From: Saccharomonospora piscinae
Lineage (GTDB): Bacteria > Actinomycetota > Actinomycetes > Mycobacteriales > Pseudonocardiaceae
Direction: 5' to 3'
Length of the DNA stretch: 64,000 nt
NCBI RefSeq assembly: GCF_005862235.1
Contig: NZ_VCEK01000004.1
Location: 447,869 to 511,868 of the forward strand
The translations under genes and the position numbers were made by a program. Below, piece by piece: positions 39,574 to 49,100 of the stretch (positions are counted from its first letter, which is position 1; each line of letters begins with the position of its first letter). A model generated the notes under the pieces. The model made no database searches, was not told the origin of the DNA, and saw only the letters and a list, made by a program, of their open reading frames with translations.

Positions 39574-40255
39574 AGGGCGTCACGACGAGGGCGACCGCGA
39601 GGCCGTCGTAGCCCTTCGTCCCCACCGTCTGGATCGCGGTGGCGTCCAGGCGGGGCTCGGTGCGCAGCAGGTCGAGCATCTCGCGTGTGCCCCGTACCGA
39701 GGGATCGTCGCTGTCGGCGTCGGCGACCGCGCCGCCGCGCACGACGTTGTCGACCACGATGACCGTGCCGGGCCTGCCGAGCTCCAGTGCCCAGCGCACG
39801 TAGTGCGGGTTGTTCACCTTGTCCGCGTCGATGAACGCGAAGTCGAACGGTGCGGCACCGGCATCGCGTTGCTCGTCGCGCAGCGCGGGCAGCACGTCGA
39901 GCGCCCGTCCCACCCGGACGTCGACGACCTCGGCCAGTCCCGCGCGGTCGAGGTTGTCGCGCGCGATCTCCGCGTGCGCGGGCTCGGCCTCCAGCGTGGT
40001 CAGCCTCCCGCCGGGGAGCAGGGCTCGGGCGAGCCAGATCGTGGAGTACCCGCCGAGCGTGCCGATCTCCAGAATGCGCCGGGCACCGGCCAGCCGGGCG
40101 AGCAGCTGCAGGAACTTGCCCTGGTTGGCGGCCACCGCGATGTCGGGCAGGCCCGCCTGCGCACTCGCCCGCAGCGCATGGTCGAGCGCGTCGTCGTGCG
40201 GGGCGAGTTGCCGGTCGAGGTAGTCGTCGACGGTGCTCCACTGCTCCTGGTTCAT
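39572..40255 (-). CDS. SAM-dependent O-methyltransferase (family 3)
   Basis: The 227-aa enzyme has the SAM-binding ILEIGTLGGYSTIWLARAL, the acidic LTTLEAEPAHAEIARDNL and the metal-binding FIDADKVNNPHYVRWAL with VVDNVVRGGAV. These match class I catechol/caffeoyl-CoA-type O-methyltransferases. The natural substrate is unknown. ATG 40255 lies six bases downstream of a TACGCT box, so the message may be leaderless. Confidence 0.9.
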   Translation of the reverse strand: MNQEQWSTVDDYLDRQLAPHDDALDHALRASAQAGLPDIAVAANQGKFLQLLARLAGARRILEIGTLGGYSTIWLARALLPGGRLTTLEAEPAHAEIARDNLDRAGLAEVVDVRVGRALDVLPALRDEQRDAGAAPFDFAFIDADKVNNPHYVRWALELGRPGTVIVVDNVVRGGAVADADSDDPSVRGTREMLDLLRTEPRLDATAIQTVGTKGYDGLAVALVVTP

Positions 40256-40261
40256 GCCCGG

Positions 40262-40267
40262 AGCGTA
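40262..40267 (-). promoter_or_regulatory. Putative -10 box of a leaderless promoter
   Basis: TACGCT on the minus strand is six bases before the O-methyltransferase ATG, and there is no Shine-Dalgarno sequence. The -35 region would fall at the edge of repeat array D. Confidence 0.5.
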
Positions 40268-40281
40268 GGCCAGCATCGTGC

Positions 40282-40365
40282 TACGCGAAGTGCGAACACG
40301 GCTACGCAGCCTGCGGACACGGCTACACAGGTTGCGGACACGGCTACCGGAGCTGCGGACACGGT
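40282..40365 (-). repeat. 21-bp repeat array D (four units)
   Basis: Four units run on the minus strand between the 75-aa gene (stop at 40371) and the O-methyltransferase. Units 2 and 3 can pair in 9 of 11 positions plus one G-U. The outer units have diverged (CACTTCGCG, CAGCTCCGG). This array separates two genes of the same direction and adjoins the promoter of the second. Confidence 0.83.
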
Positions 40366-40370
40366 TGCGT

Positions 40371-40598
40371 TCAGTCGGTGAGGCCGGGATCGGGGTCCTC
40401 GTCGGGCAGGTCACCGGCGCTCATCACGGCGTCGCGCAGCGCCGAGCGGAGCCTGCCGACGTCCAGTGAGGTGAGCACCGCCGTCTCGCCCGGCGGTGCG
40501 ATGAGCACGACCCGTCCCGCGTTGACGAACACGGTCAGGTCGCGGCGCCGTCCGGCCAGGTCCCGGCAGGGGACGGCCCACTCGTCTCGTGCGCTCAC
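40371..40598 (-). CDS. Hypothetical 75-aa protein
   Basis: The small soluble protein starts at a GTG (VSARDEWAVPCRDLAGRRRD) and contains LTVFVNAGRVVLIAPPGETA and LDVGRLRSALRDAVMSAGDL. I do not recognise the family. A TANNNT box (TACAGT) is about 30 bp upstream and a purine-rich GGAAGGGGG precedes the start. It stands alone; array D follows its stop. Confidence 0.6.
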   Translation of the reverse strand: MSARDEWAVPCRDLAGRRRDLTVFVNAGRVVLIAPPGETAVLTSLDVGRLRSALRDAVMSAGDLPDEDPDPGLTD

Positions 40599-40696
40599 GA
40601 TCCCCCTTCCTCGCGTGAGACAGACTGTAGCGCTCACACGGGCGCGAGGTGATCGATTCGGGCGAATTCGACCCCTCTGCCGGGCGGAGGGTTCCG

Positions 40697-40999
40697 TCAG
40701 AAGTCCCGCGCGGTCTCGGCGGGCGCCGACGGGCCGAAGCGGCGCAGGTGCACGCGCCGCCGCAACCGGATGGCGGGCCGGCCCGCGAGCTGGAGGCTGC
40801 CGAGCACGAACAGCCAGGTCCCGGCGGTGGCGGTGCTCTCCCAGAAGAACAGCACGCTGCCCGCCAGGAACCAGAGCGCGATGAGCAGGTCGTTGCCGAT
40901 GCTGAGGACCTCGTAACGGTGCCGGACGACCAGTTCCTCGCGGCCGAGCGTGAGCACCAGCGTGCCGGGGCGGTCCTCGGGCTCGTCGATCCGTGGCAT
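40697..40999 (-). CDS. YrhK-like small membrane protein
   Basis: The 100-aa protein has a YrhK-type domain: RHRYEVLSIGNDLLIALWFL, a second helix (STATAGTWLFVLGSLQLAG), and the basic RPAIRLRRRVHLRRF. Two membrane helices are predicted. ATG 40999 overlaps the stop of the MFS exporter gene as TGATG, so the two are translationally coupled. Its function is unknown. Confidence 0.75.
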   Translation of the reverse strand: MPRIDEPEDRPGTLVLTLGREELVVRHRYEVLSIGNDLLIALWFLAGSVLFFWESTATAGTWLFVLGSLQLAGRPAIRLRRRVHLRRFGPSAPAETARDF

Positions 41000-42261
41000 C
41001 ACTCCACGGTGTCAGCCCGCACGGACCTCCGCAGTGTCGCGCGGGTCAGCACGGTGAACGTGGCCAGCGCCGCCGTGGTGCCCGTCGCCATGACGAGCGC
41101 CATCGGCAGGGCCGCGCCCCCGCCGCCGAGCAGCCCGACGAGGGGCGACGTGCCGCCGCCGACGAGGAACTGGATCAGCCCCAGCAGCGCCGACGCCGAA
41201 CCGGCGGTGCGCGGGTGATCGGCCAGGGCGAGTGTCGTGGTGTTCGGCGCGATCATCCCGACCGAGGACACGGTGACGAACAGCGGGACGAGCAACACGG
41301 GCAGCGCGACCTCGGCCGTGGCGGCGGCCACGAGCACCGCCGCGCCGCCGACGGCGATGAACAGGCCCGTGCGCAGCAGGGTCCGGGGCGCGAAGTGGCT
41401 CACGAGCCTGCCGTTGAGCTGGCCGACGGCCACCAGCCCCACGCCGTTGAGCGCGAACACCATGCCGTACTCGGTGGGGGAGAGCCCGTAGGTGTGCTGG
41501 AGCACGAACGACGAGCCGGAGATGTAGCTGAACATCGCCGAGAACGCCAGACCGAGGGTCAGCGCGTAGCCCACGAACACCCGGTTGCGCAGCAGCCCGG
41601 CGTAGGTGCGGGCGATGCCGCGTGGCCCGGCGGGCCTGCGGCGGTGCGCGGGCAGGGTCTCCGGGAGGGCGAGCGCGGCGACACCGAGCAGCACGACGCC
41701 GAACGCGCTGAGCACCACGAAGATCCCCCGCCAGGAGGTCCACTGCAACAGCTGCCCGCCGATCATCGGCGCGAGCACGGGGGCGACGCCGGTCACGAGC
41801 ATGAGGGTGGAGAAGAACCGCGCCATGGCGACCCCGGAGAACAGGTCGCGGACCGCGGCGCGGGCGACCACCATGCCGGTGGCCGCGCCCAGCGCCTGTA
41901 CCCCGCGTGCCGCGATGAGCACCTCGATGGTGGGGCTGAGCGCGGCGGCGGCCGAGGCGAGCGCGAACACCACGACGCCGACGAGCATCGGAGTCCGCCT
42001 GCCGAACGCGTCGGACAGCGGGCCCGCCACCAGCTGCCCGACGCCGAGCCCGACGAGGAACACCGCGAGCGTCAGCTGGAGCTGCGCGTCCGTCGAGCCG
42101 AGGTCGCCCGCCATGACCGGCAGCGCGGGCAGGTACATGTCGATCGACAGCGGGCCGAACGCCGTCAGCCCGCCGAGGAGCAGCGCGTACCGGGCGGTGC
42201 GGTGTCGCCGGGGCACGGCCCCGACGGTGGTCCCGGCCACGGACATGCTCGCGGTGGTCAC
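40999..42261 (-). CDS. Bcr/CflA-type multidrug MFS exporter
   Basis: The 420-aa transporter has 12 predicted helices and the Bcr/CflA pattern (LTAFGPLSIDMYLPALPVMA, GPLSDAFGRRTPMLVG, QALGAATGMVVARAAVRD). Members export drugs such as chloramphenicol or bicyclomycin, or small peptides. The start is a GTG with AGGAGG four bases upstream; an ATG five codons later is also possible. A hairpin and a TTAG-N5-CTAA palindrome lie just upstream. Confidence 0.88.
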   Translation of the reverse strand: MTTASMSVAGTTVGAVPRRHRTARYALLLGGLTAFGPLSIDMYLPALPVMAGDLGSTDAQLQLTLAVFLVGLGVGQLVAGPLSDAFGRRTPMLVGVVVFALASAAAALSPTIEVLIAARGVQALGAATGMVVARAAVRDLFSGVAMARFFSTLMLVTGVAPVLAPMIGGQLLQWTSWRGIFVVLSAFGVVLLGVAALALPETLPAHRRRPAGPRGIARTYAGLLRNRVFVGYALTLGLAFSAMFSYISGSSFVLQHTYGLSPTEYGMVFALNGVGLVAVGQLNGRLVSHFAPRTLLRTGLFIAVGGAAVLVAAATAEVALPVLLVPLFVTVSSVGMIAPNTTTLALADHPRTAGSASALLGLIQFLVGGGTSPLVGLLGGGGAALPMALVMATGTTAALATFTVLTRATLRRSVRADTVE

Positions 42262-42270
42262 ACAACCTCC

Positions 42271-42319
42271 TCTGGGTGGTCCCTGGTCCCGACCACCCAG
42301 AACTGCTTAGGAGGGCTAA
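42271..42319 (-). promoter_or_regulatory. Hairpin and palindrome before the MFS gene
   Basis: TCTGGGTGGTC (42271-42281) and GACCACCCAGA (42291-42301) form a perfect 11-bp stem with a 9-nt loop. Next to it, TTAG-GAGGG-CTAA (42307-42319) is a short palindrome overlapping the stop of the upstream gene. Together they could be a terminator or attenuator and an operator for the exporter. Confidence 0.45.
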
Positions 42320-43011
42320 ATATTCCGGCGGTCGGGTGACGTGTGATCTCGTCGAGAACCGGGCGAACCCGACAACACGTCGATGGCGTCCTCAAGCTGC
42401 TCGCGCGCCGGGTCGGACAGCCGGGCCTCGGCGTGCAGTTGCCGTGCGGCCAGTGCCAGCCGTTCGTGATCGGCGGCGGTGCCGACGTGACCGACGTACG
42501 CGGGAAGTAGCAGCGCGAGCGATCGGAGGTCCCGGCAGTCGCAGAGCTGTGCCAGCACGGCGGCGACCCGGTGTTCGCCGGTGGTGCGCACCACCGCGCC
42601 CGTGTCGCGCAGACCTTCGGCGACAGCATAACGCAGCCAGTCGGCGTACGGGCCGGGTGGCAGTGTGGCGAGGTGCTCGGCGGCGAGGCGGAAGTGCCGG
42701 GCCGCGCTGGTGTCGTCGCCCAGTTCGCGGTGGCACCGGCCGAGGTTCGCGTGCAGGGACGGGTAGAACGCGGCCACGCGCTCGTCGCCCACGGCGTCCG
42801 CGCGGTCGAGGCAGACGCTGTTCCAGTGCAGGCGGTCTCGCGGGGTCGGCTGGTGCCGGGCGAGGTAGTGGGCCGCGACACACGCCTCGTAGTCGTCGTT
42901 CGCGCGTTGCCAGGCCTGGTCGAACAGGCGCACCGCCCGCTCGGTCTCGCCCGCGGCCTCGGCGCTCATGCCGTCGGCGCACAGACGGATGACGGGGTTC
43001 TCGGTATCCAT
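42316..43011 (-). CDS. TPR-like helical protein
   Basis: The 231-aa protein is largely alpha-helical with repeat-like units (GETERAVRLFDQAWQRANDD, LHANLGRCHRELGDDTSAAR, HFRLAAEHLATLPPGPYADW). It resembles small tetratricopeptide proteins, and the C-terminus is hydrophilic. It starts 11 bp after the MerR-clamp gene and is probably co-transcribed with it. The partner is unknown. Confidence 0.7.
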   Translation of the reverse strand: MDTENPVIRLCADGMSAEAAGETERAVRLFDQAWQRANDDYEACVAAHYLARHQPTPRDRLHWNSVCLDRADAVGDERVAAFYPSLHANLGRCHRELGDDTSAARHFRLAAEHLATLPPGPYADWLRYAVAEGLRDTGAVVRTTGEHRVAAVLAQLCDCRDLRSLALLLPAYVGHVGTAADHERLALAARQLHAEARLSDPAREQLEDAIDVLSGSPGSRRDHTSPDRRNI

Positions 43012-43022
43012 GGCTCTGCCCC

Positions 43023-44057
43023 TCAGTCGCTTTCCGCGTGGACCGGCATCACGAGCGTGGTGAAACTGCCCTGGTCGGCGGAGCGCACGACCACGGGCCG
43101 GTCGGGTGCGGTGATCTCCAGCAGCACGTCGGGCCCGACACCGGCCGCCACCACGGGCGCGAGTACGGCCGGGTCGAAGGCCAGCCGGATCGGCTCGGAA
43201 CACACGGCGGGCACCACCACGTCACCGACGTGCAGCGTGTCCCGCCCGGTTGTCACCACCACGGTGCCGTCGGCGGCGCTGAGCGCGTCGTACAGGGCGG
43301 TCCGGTCGGTCACGACCCGGCTGCGCGCGTCGCCGAGCGCGTCGAGCACCGCCCGGTAGTCGGGGTAGTCGTCGTCGCACACGGGGAGGTCCACCACGTC
43401 GTCCGCCGCCCGGGCCTCGCCCGCGAGCAGGCGGAGGCCCTCGTCGCCGGCCACCAGCCGTACCACCGGGTGCCGCACCGCCCACCCCGCGGCCTCCACC
43501 AGCGGCGCGACCGGGACGAGGACGTGGGCCGGGGTGCCGACGACGGCCTGCGGCACCAGGTCGCGCACCGCCAGCCGGTAGCGGTCGGTGGCCGCGAGCC
43601 GCACGGCCTCGGGTGAACACTCGATGAGGACGCACCCCAGCGCGGCCACGGTGCCGGAGCGTGCCGCCGCGGGGTGGACCTGCCGGATGGCGCTGGCCAG
43701 CTCGGCGCCGCCGATGGTCACCTCCACGTGACGTTCGCCGCTGACCAGCCGCAATGCCGCGCGCACGGCGGTGTGGGCGGCCTCCGCCCGGTCGCGTAAC
43801 CGGTGGGCGTGGGCGGTGAGCGCGTCGCGGGCCTGCGACGCCGGGCCGGTGAGCACCGAGGGGACGTCGGCGAGCGGGAACTCGGCCTCCCGCAGGGTGC
43901 GCAACAGCGCGGCGTCCCGTTCCTGCTCGGAGCTGTAGTAGCGGTAGCCCGAGCCGGGATCGACCCTGGCGGGGCGCAGCACCCCGCAGTCGTCGTAGAA
44001 GCGCAGTGCGCTCGGGGTGAGGCCCACTCTCCGGGCGAACGTGCTGATCGTGTCCAT
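43023..44057 (-). CDS. MerR regulator fused to DNA polymerase beta-clamp-like domains
   Basis: Residues 1-70 form a MerR helix-turn-helix (TISTFARRVGLTPSALRFYD, GYRYYSSEQERDAALLRTL), followed by a short helical linker. From about residue 125 the protein looks like sliding-clamp domains: GGAELASAIRQVHPAAARSG, LAATDRYRLAVRDL, DDDYPDYRAVLDAL, SRVVTDRTALYDALSAA, IRLAFDPAVLAPVVAAG and the DnaN-like end VVVRSADQGSFTTLVMPV. Total length is 344 aa, enough for about two clamp domains. Similar proteins occur in actinobacteria; their role is unknown. It heads an operon with the TPR-like gene. Confidence 0.83.
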   Translation of the reverse strand: MDTISTFARRVGLTPSALRFYDDCGVLRPARVDPGSGYRYYSSEQERDAALLRTLREAEFPLADVPSVLTGPASQARDALTAHAHRLRDRAEAAHTAVRAALRLVSGERHVEVTIGGAELASAIRQVHPAAARSGTVAALGCVLIECSPEAVRLAATDRYRLAVRDLVPQAVVGTPAHVLVPVAPLVEAAGWAVRHPVVRLVAGDEGLRLLAGEARAADDVVDLPVCDDDYPDYRAVLDALGDARSRVVTDRTALYDALSAADGTVVVTTGRDTLHVGDVVVPAVCSEPIRLAFDPAVLAPVVAAGVGPDVLLEITAPDRPVVVRSADQGSFTTLVMPVHAESD

Positions 44058-44149
44058 GGCCGGAGAGTCTGGAGGTTCGAGCGGCACGAAGGTCAACCGT
44101 AGGATGCCGGGCACGGCCGTCGGACGGCGACACGGTGCGGGAGGCGCGG

Positions 44150-45319
44150 ATGAACGAGCGGTTCGGTTCCTACCAGAGCGAGATCTACCTGCAGGGTTAC
44201 GGCGGCACCAGCCCGGCCTTCACGACCGACCTCACCCGCGTGGAGGCCGCGGCCGAGCAGGTGCTGGAGCCGGGCCCGTTCTCCTACGTCGCGGGCGGCG
44301 CGGGCTCGGGCTCCACGGCCCGCGCGAACCGCGAGGCGTTCGACCGCTGGCGGATCGTGCCGCGCATGCTCACCGGCGCCACCGAGCGCGACACCTCCGT
44401 CACGGTGCTGGGCGAGACGTTGCCCGCGCCGGTGGCGCTCGCGCCCGTCGGAGTGCAGTCCATCGTGCATGCCGACGCCGAAGCCGCCACCGCGCGGGCC
44501 GCCGCGGGACTGCGACTGCCGATGGTGCTGTCCACCGCGTCGTCGACCAGCATCGAGGAGGTCGCCGCCGAGTCGGGTGCCGGTCCCCGCTGGTTCCAGT
44601 TGTACTGGCCGAACGATCCGGACGTGTGCGGCAGCATCCTCGCGCGGGCCCGTGCGGCGGGCTACTCGGTGCTGGTGGTCACACTCGACACCTGGTCGCT
44701 GGGCTGGCGACCGTGCGACCTCGACAACGGGTATCTCCCCTTCCTGCGGGGCGAGGGCACCGCCGTGCCGTTCAGCGACCCGGTGTTCCGCTCCCGGCTC
44801 GACGCCGCACCGGAGGACGACCTGCCGATGGCGGTGCTCCGGTGGATCTCGATGATCACAGGCACGGACCGGGACTGGGACGCGCTGCCGTTCCTGCGGG
44901 AGCACTGGGACGGGCCGATCGTGCTCAAGGGCATCCAGCACGTGGACGACGCGCGCCGCGCGGCGCGGGCGGGCGTGGACGGCATCGTGGTGTCCAACCA
45001 CGGCGGGCGGCAGGTGGACGGCGCGGTCGCGGCGCTGGACGTGCTGCCCGAGATCGCCGCCGCGGTCGGCGACCGCCTGGACGTGCTGTTCGACTCCGGG
45101 GTGCGGACCGGGGCCGACGTGGTCAAGGCGCTGGCTCTCGGTGCCAAGGCGGTGCTGCTCGGGCGTCCCTGGGTCTACGGGCTGGCCCTGGGCGGCGAGG
45201 ACGGCGTGCGCCACGTGCTGCGCGGGCTGCTCGCCGACCTCGACCTCACCCTGGGGCTCGCGGGCCACCGCTCCGTCACCGGCCTCACCCCGGCGGCGCT
45301 CACCCGCGCCGGGCGTTAA
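44150..45319 (+). CDS. Lactate 2-monooxygenase-like FMN enzyme
   Basis: The 389-aa flavoenzyme belongs to the FMN alpha-hydroxy-acid family: YVAGGAGSGSTARANREAF, LAPVGVQSIVHADAE, the catalytic VVSNHGGRQVDGAVAALDVL and DSGVRTGADVVKALALGA. DTWSLGWRPCDLDNGYLPF is the segment typical of lactate 2-monooxygenase, which turns lactate and oxygen into acetate, CO2 and water. ATG 44150 has GGGAGG five bases upstream. It is divergent from the MerR-clamp gene. Confidence 0.9.
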   Translation: MNERFGSYQSEIYLQGYGGTSPAFTTDLTRVEAAAEQVLEPGPFSYVAGGAGSGSTARANREAFDRWRIVPRMLTGATERDTSVTVLGETLPAPVALAPVGVQSIVHADAEAATARAAAGLRLPMVLSTASSTSIEEVAAESGAGPRWFQLYWPNDPDVCGSILARARAAGYSVLVVTLDTWSLGWRPCDLDNGYLPFLRGEGTAVPFSDPVFRSRLDAAPEDDLPMAVLRWISMITGTDRDWDALPFLREHWDGPIVLKGIQHVDDARRAARAGVDGIVVSNHGGRQVDGAVAALDVLPEIAAAVGDRLDVLFDSGVRTGADVVKALALGAKAVLLGRPWVYGLALGGEDGVRHVLRGLLADLDLTLGLAGHRSVTGLTPAALTRAGR

Positions 45320-46017
45320 GTGGGAGGCAGTCCCGGACCGCGCCGGGGGCCGACGAGAGTACCCACGAGCACCGCGACCGATCCGCCGAGGACGACCCAC
45401 GGCCCCGCTCCCGCTATGCTCCAGTGCCGTGCGAACAGGCTCTCGATGCCCTGTACGTGAAGGATCAGCCCGCCGAGGCCGGTCGAGCCGAACAGCAGGC
45501 GGTATCGCCACATCCGGGCGCGCGTGAGCCTGCTGCCGGGCAGGCTCGTCGCCCACCGCACCATGCGCTGCGAGCGCACCCCGCCCAGCGTCCAGAGCAG
45601 GCCGTAGAGCGACGTGAGCGCCACGGCGACGAACGCGAGGAACACCACGTAGAGCTGGGGCAGCAGGAAGCCCTCATACTCCGTGACCTCCCAGATGTCG
45701 AGGAAGCTCGCCTGCCGGTTCTCGCCGCTCAGCCACGGCAGCGCGAACAGGCCGATCACGGTCGCGAGCACCCCCGGCACGGCGAACAGCGCGCCCCAGC
45801 CGGGCAGCGTGAGTGGCCCCGTCGGGGCGGCCTGCGGCGGCCCCCACTGCTGCCCCGGTGGTGGCCCCCACTGCGCCCCTGGTGGTGGTCCCCACTGTGC
45901 TTCCGGTGGTGGTCCGGTGTGGGGCTGGGCGGGATACGGTCCTGCGGGGTACGGCGCACTCGGCTGGTTCGGCGGGTACGGCGAGCCTCCCGGAGGCGGC
46001 TGCCAGGGTTGGTTCAT
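45316..46017 (-). CDS. Proline-rich membrane protein
   Basis: The 233-aa protein has an N-terminal Pro/Gly/Gln/Tyr-rich region (about residues 1-65) with repeated GPPPGAQW units, then four hydrophobic helices. The disordered cytoplasmic N-terminus followed by a small membrane domain is common among actinobacterial proteins of unknown role. Its TAA stop overlaps the TAA of the convergent lactate monooxygenase gene, both read from TTAA. Confidence 0.7.
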   Translation of the reverse strand: MNQPWQPPPGGSPYPPNQPSAPYPAGPYPAQPHTGPPPEAQWGPPPGAQWGPPPGQQWGPPQAAPTGPLTLPGWGALFAVPGVLATVIGLFALPWLSGENRQASFLDIWEVTEYEGFLLPQLYVVFLAFVAVALTSLYGLLWTLGGVRSQRMVRWATSLPGSRLTRARMWRYRLLFGSTGLGGLILHVQGIESLFARHWSIAGAGPWVVLGGSVAVLVGTLVGPRRGPGLPPT

Positions 46018-46099
46018 GGCGACGCACGGTACCGCTCGCGGCCCCCCGGTGTGATCGAGTCGGGTGAAAACAGGTGGCCACCGCCGGGAGCCTCGCGGT

Positions 46100-46105
46100 T
46101 AAGCT
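46100..46105 (+). promoter_or_regulatory. Putative -10 box before hrpA
   Basis: TAAGCT lies nine bases before the hrpA ATG. No ribosome site is present in the GGGGCCCGT between them, so a leaderless or nearly leaderless message is likely. Confidence 0.4.
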
Positions 46106-46114
46106 GGGGCCCGT

Positions 46115-49100
46115 ATGTCCTCTTCCCGTCCTTCCTCGCCTGTCGACGAGCTGCGCTCGCGCCTGCCCGGCCTCATGCTGCGCGACGAGCACCGGCTGCG
46201 CCGCAGGCTCGACGGGCTGAGCCGGTCCCGCCGGTCCGGCTCCCCGAAGCCGGGGATCGTCGACCGGATCGCCGCCGACGTGGCGCGGGCGGAGGAACGG
46301 GTCCGGCGCCGCCGGGAGTCGCTGCCGACGCTGACCTATCCGGACGAGCTGCCCGTCAGCAGGAGCAGGGACGAGCTCGCCGAGGCGATCCGCGAGCACC
46401 AGGTCGTGATCGTCGCGGGGGAGACGGGGTCGGGCAAGACCACCCAGCTTCCCAAGATCTGCCTCGAACTGGGGCTCGGGGTGCGGGGCCAGATCGGACA
46501 CACCCAGCCCCGCAGGATCGCCGCCAGGACGGTGGCCGAGCGCATCGCGAGCGAACTCGGCACCGAGCCCGGCACCACGGTCGGCTACAAGGTGCGCTTC
46601 ACCGACACCTCGGGCGACGACACGCTGGTCAAGCTGATGACCGACGGCATCCTGCTCGCGGAGATGCAGCACGACCGGCTGCTGCGGCAGTACGACACGA
46701 TCATCATCGACGAGGCGCACGAGCGCAGCCTCAACATCGACTTCCTGCTCGGGTATCTCAAGCGCATCCTGCCCCGCAGGCCCGATCTCAAGGTCGTCAT
46801 CACCTCGGCCACCATCGACCCCGAGCGGTTCTCGCGGCACTTCGACGACGCGCCCATCGTGGAGGTCTCCGGGCGCACCTACCCCGTCGAGGTGCGGTAC
46901 CGGCCGGTCGTCGACCCGGACGACCCCGACGCCGACCCGGAACGCGACCAGGTCCAGGCCATCTGCGACGCCGTCACGGAGCTGACGCGGGAGGGGCCGG
47001 GCGACGTGCTCGTCTTCCTCTCGGGCGAGCGGGAGATCCGCGACACCGACGAGGCGCTGACGGCGCTCGACCTGCCCGGGACCGAGATCCTTCCGCTGTA
47101 CGCGCGGCTGTCGGCCGCCGACCAGCACCGGGTGTTCCGCCCGCACCGGGGGCGCCGGATCGTGCTCGCCACCAACGTCGCGGAGACCTCGCTCACCGTG
47201 CCCGGCATCAAGTACGTCATCGATCCGGGCACCGCCCGCATCTCGCGCTACAGCCACCGCACGAAGGTGCAGCGACTGCCCATCGAGCCCGTCTCGCAGG
47301 CGTCGGCGAACCAGCGCAAGGGCCGTTGTGGTCGCACGTCCGACGGCATCTGCGTGCGGCTGTACTCGGAGGACGACTTCGACGCCCGGCCCGAGTTCAC
47401 CGACCCGGAGATCCTGCGCACCAACCTCGCGTCGGTCATCCTGCAGATGATCTCGCTGGGACTCGGTGACATCGGGGCGTTCCCGTTCGTGGACCCGCCG
47501 GACCGCAGGCAGATCACGGCGGGGCTCCAGCTGCTGACCGAACTCGGTGCCCTCGACGGCAGCGGTGGGGCGCTGACCGACGTCGGGAAGCGGCTGGCGC
47601 AGCTGCCCGTCGATCCCCGGCTGGGGCGCATGATCGTCGAGGCCGCCGCCAACGGCTGCGTGCGCGAGGTCATGATCATCGCGTCCGCTCTGTCCATCCA
47701 GGACCCACGGGAGCGGCCCGCCGAGAACAGGCAGCACGCGGACCAGCTGCACGCGCGCTTCGCGGACCCGAACTCCGACTTCCTCGCCTACCTCAACCTC
47801 TGGGAGCACGTGCGGGAGCAGCAGCGGGCGCTGTCGAACAACCAGTTCCGCAAGCTCTGCCGTGCCGAGTACCTCAACTACCTGCGCATCCGCGAGTGGC
47901 AGGACGTCCACGGCCAGCTTCGCCAGCTCGCGAAGCCGCTCGGCATCACGCTGAACAGCGTGCCCGCCGACCCACAGCGGATTCACACCGCACTGCTGGC
48001 AGGCCTGCTGTCGCACATCGGGTTGAAGGACCCGGCCAAGGGCGACTACCTGGGAGCCAGGGGAGCGCGCTTCGCCGTGTTCCCCGGCTCGTCGCTGTTC
48101 AAGAAGCAACCACGCTGGATCGCCTCGGCCGAGCTGGTGGAGACCTCGCGCCTGTGGGCACGGGTCAACGCCAGGGTGGAGCCCGAGTGGATCGAGCCCC
48201 TGGCGCAGCACCTCGTCAAGCGCCAGTACTCGGAGCCGCACTGGGAACGCAGGCGCGGTGCGGTGATGGCGGTCGAGCGGGTCACGCTCTACGGCGTTCC
48301 GCTGGTGGTCGACCGTAAGGTCAACTACGGGCGCATCGACCCGGAGACGTCGCGGGAGCTGTTCATCCGGCACGCCCTCGTGGAGGGCGACTGGCAGACC
48401 GGCCACCGGTTCTTCCACGACAACCGCGCGTTGCTGGAGGAGGTCGCCGACCTGGAGAACCGGGCGCGCCGGCGCGACATCCTCACCGACGACGAGACCC
48501 TGTTCGATTTCTACGACCAGCGCGTCGGCGCGGAGGTCGTGTCGGCCCGCCACTTCGACACCTGGTGGAAGCGCACTCGTCGGGAGCAGCCGGACCTGCT
48601 CAACTTCGAGAAGGCCATGCTCGTCAACGCGGGCGCCGACGAGGTGAGCGAGAGCGACTATCCCGACACCTGGCAGCAGGGTGGTCTGCGGTTCCCGCTG
48701 ACCTACCAGTTCGAGCCCGGCACCGACGCCGACGGTGTGACCGTGCGGATTCCGCTGGCCGTGCTCAACCAGGTCAGCGGTCACGAGTTCGCCTGGCAGG
48801 TTCCCGGCCTCCGGCAGGACCTCGTCACGGCCCTGATCAAGTCGCTGCCGAAGCCGCTGCGGCGCTCGCTGGTGCCCGCGCCGGACACCGCCGCGCAGGT
48901 CCTGGCCGCCGTGAGCCCGGCCGACGGGCCCCTGCTCCCCGTGCTCGGTCGCGAGCTGGCGGCGCTGCGGGGAGTGGACGTCCCGGACGAGGCGTGGCAG
49001 TGGCAGGCCGTGCCGGATCACCTCAGGGTCACCTTCCGGATCGTCGACGAGCGCGACCGTCCCCTCGGCGAGGGCAAGGACCTGGAGGCACTGCGGGAGC

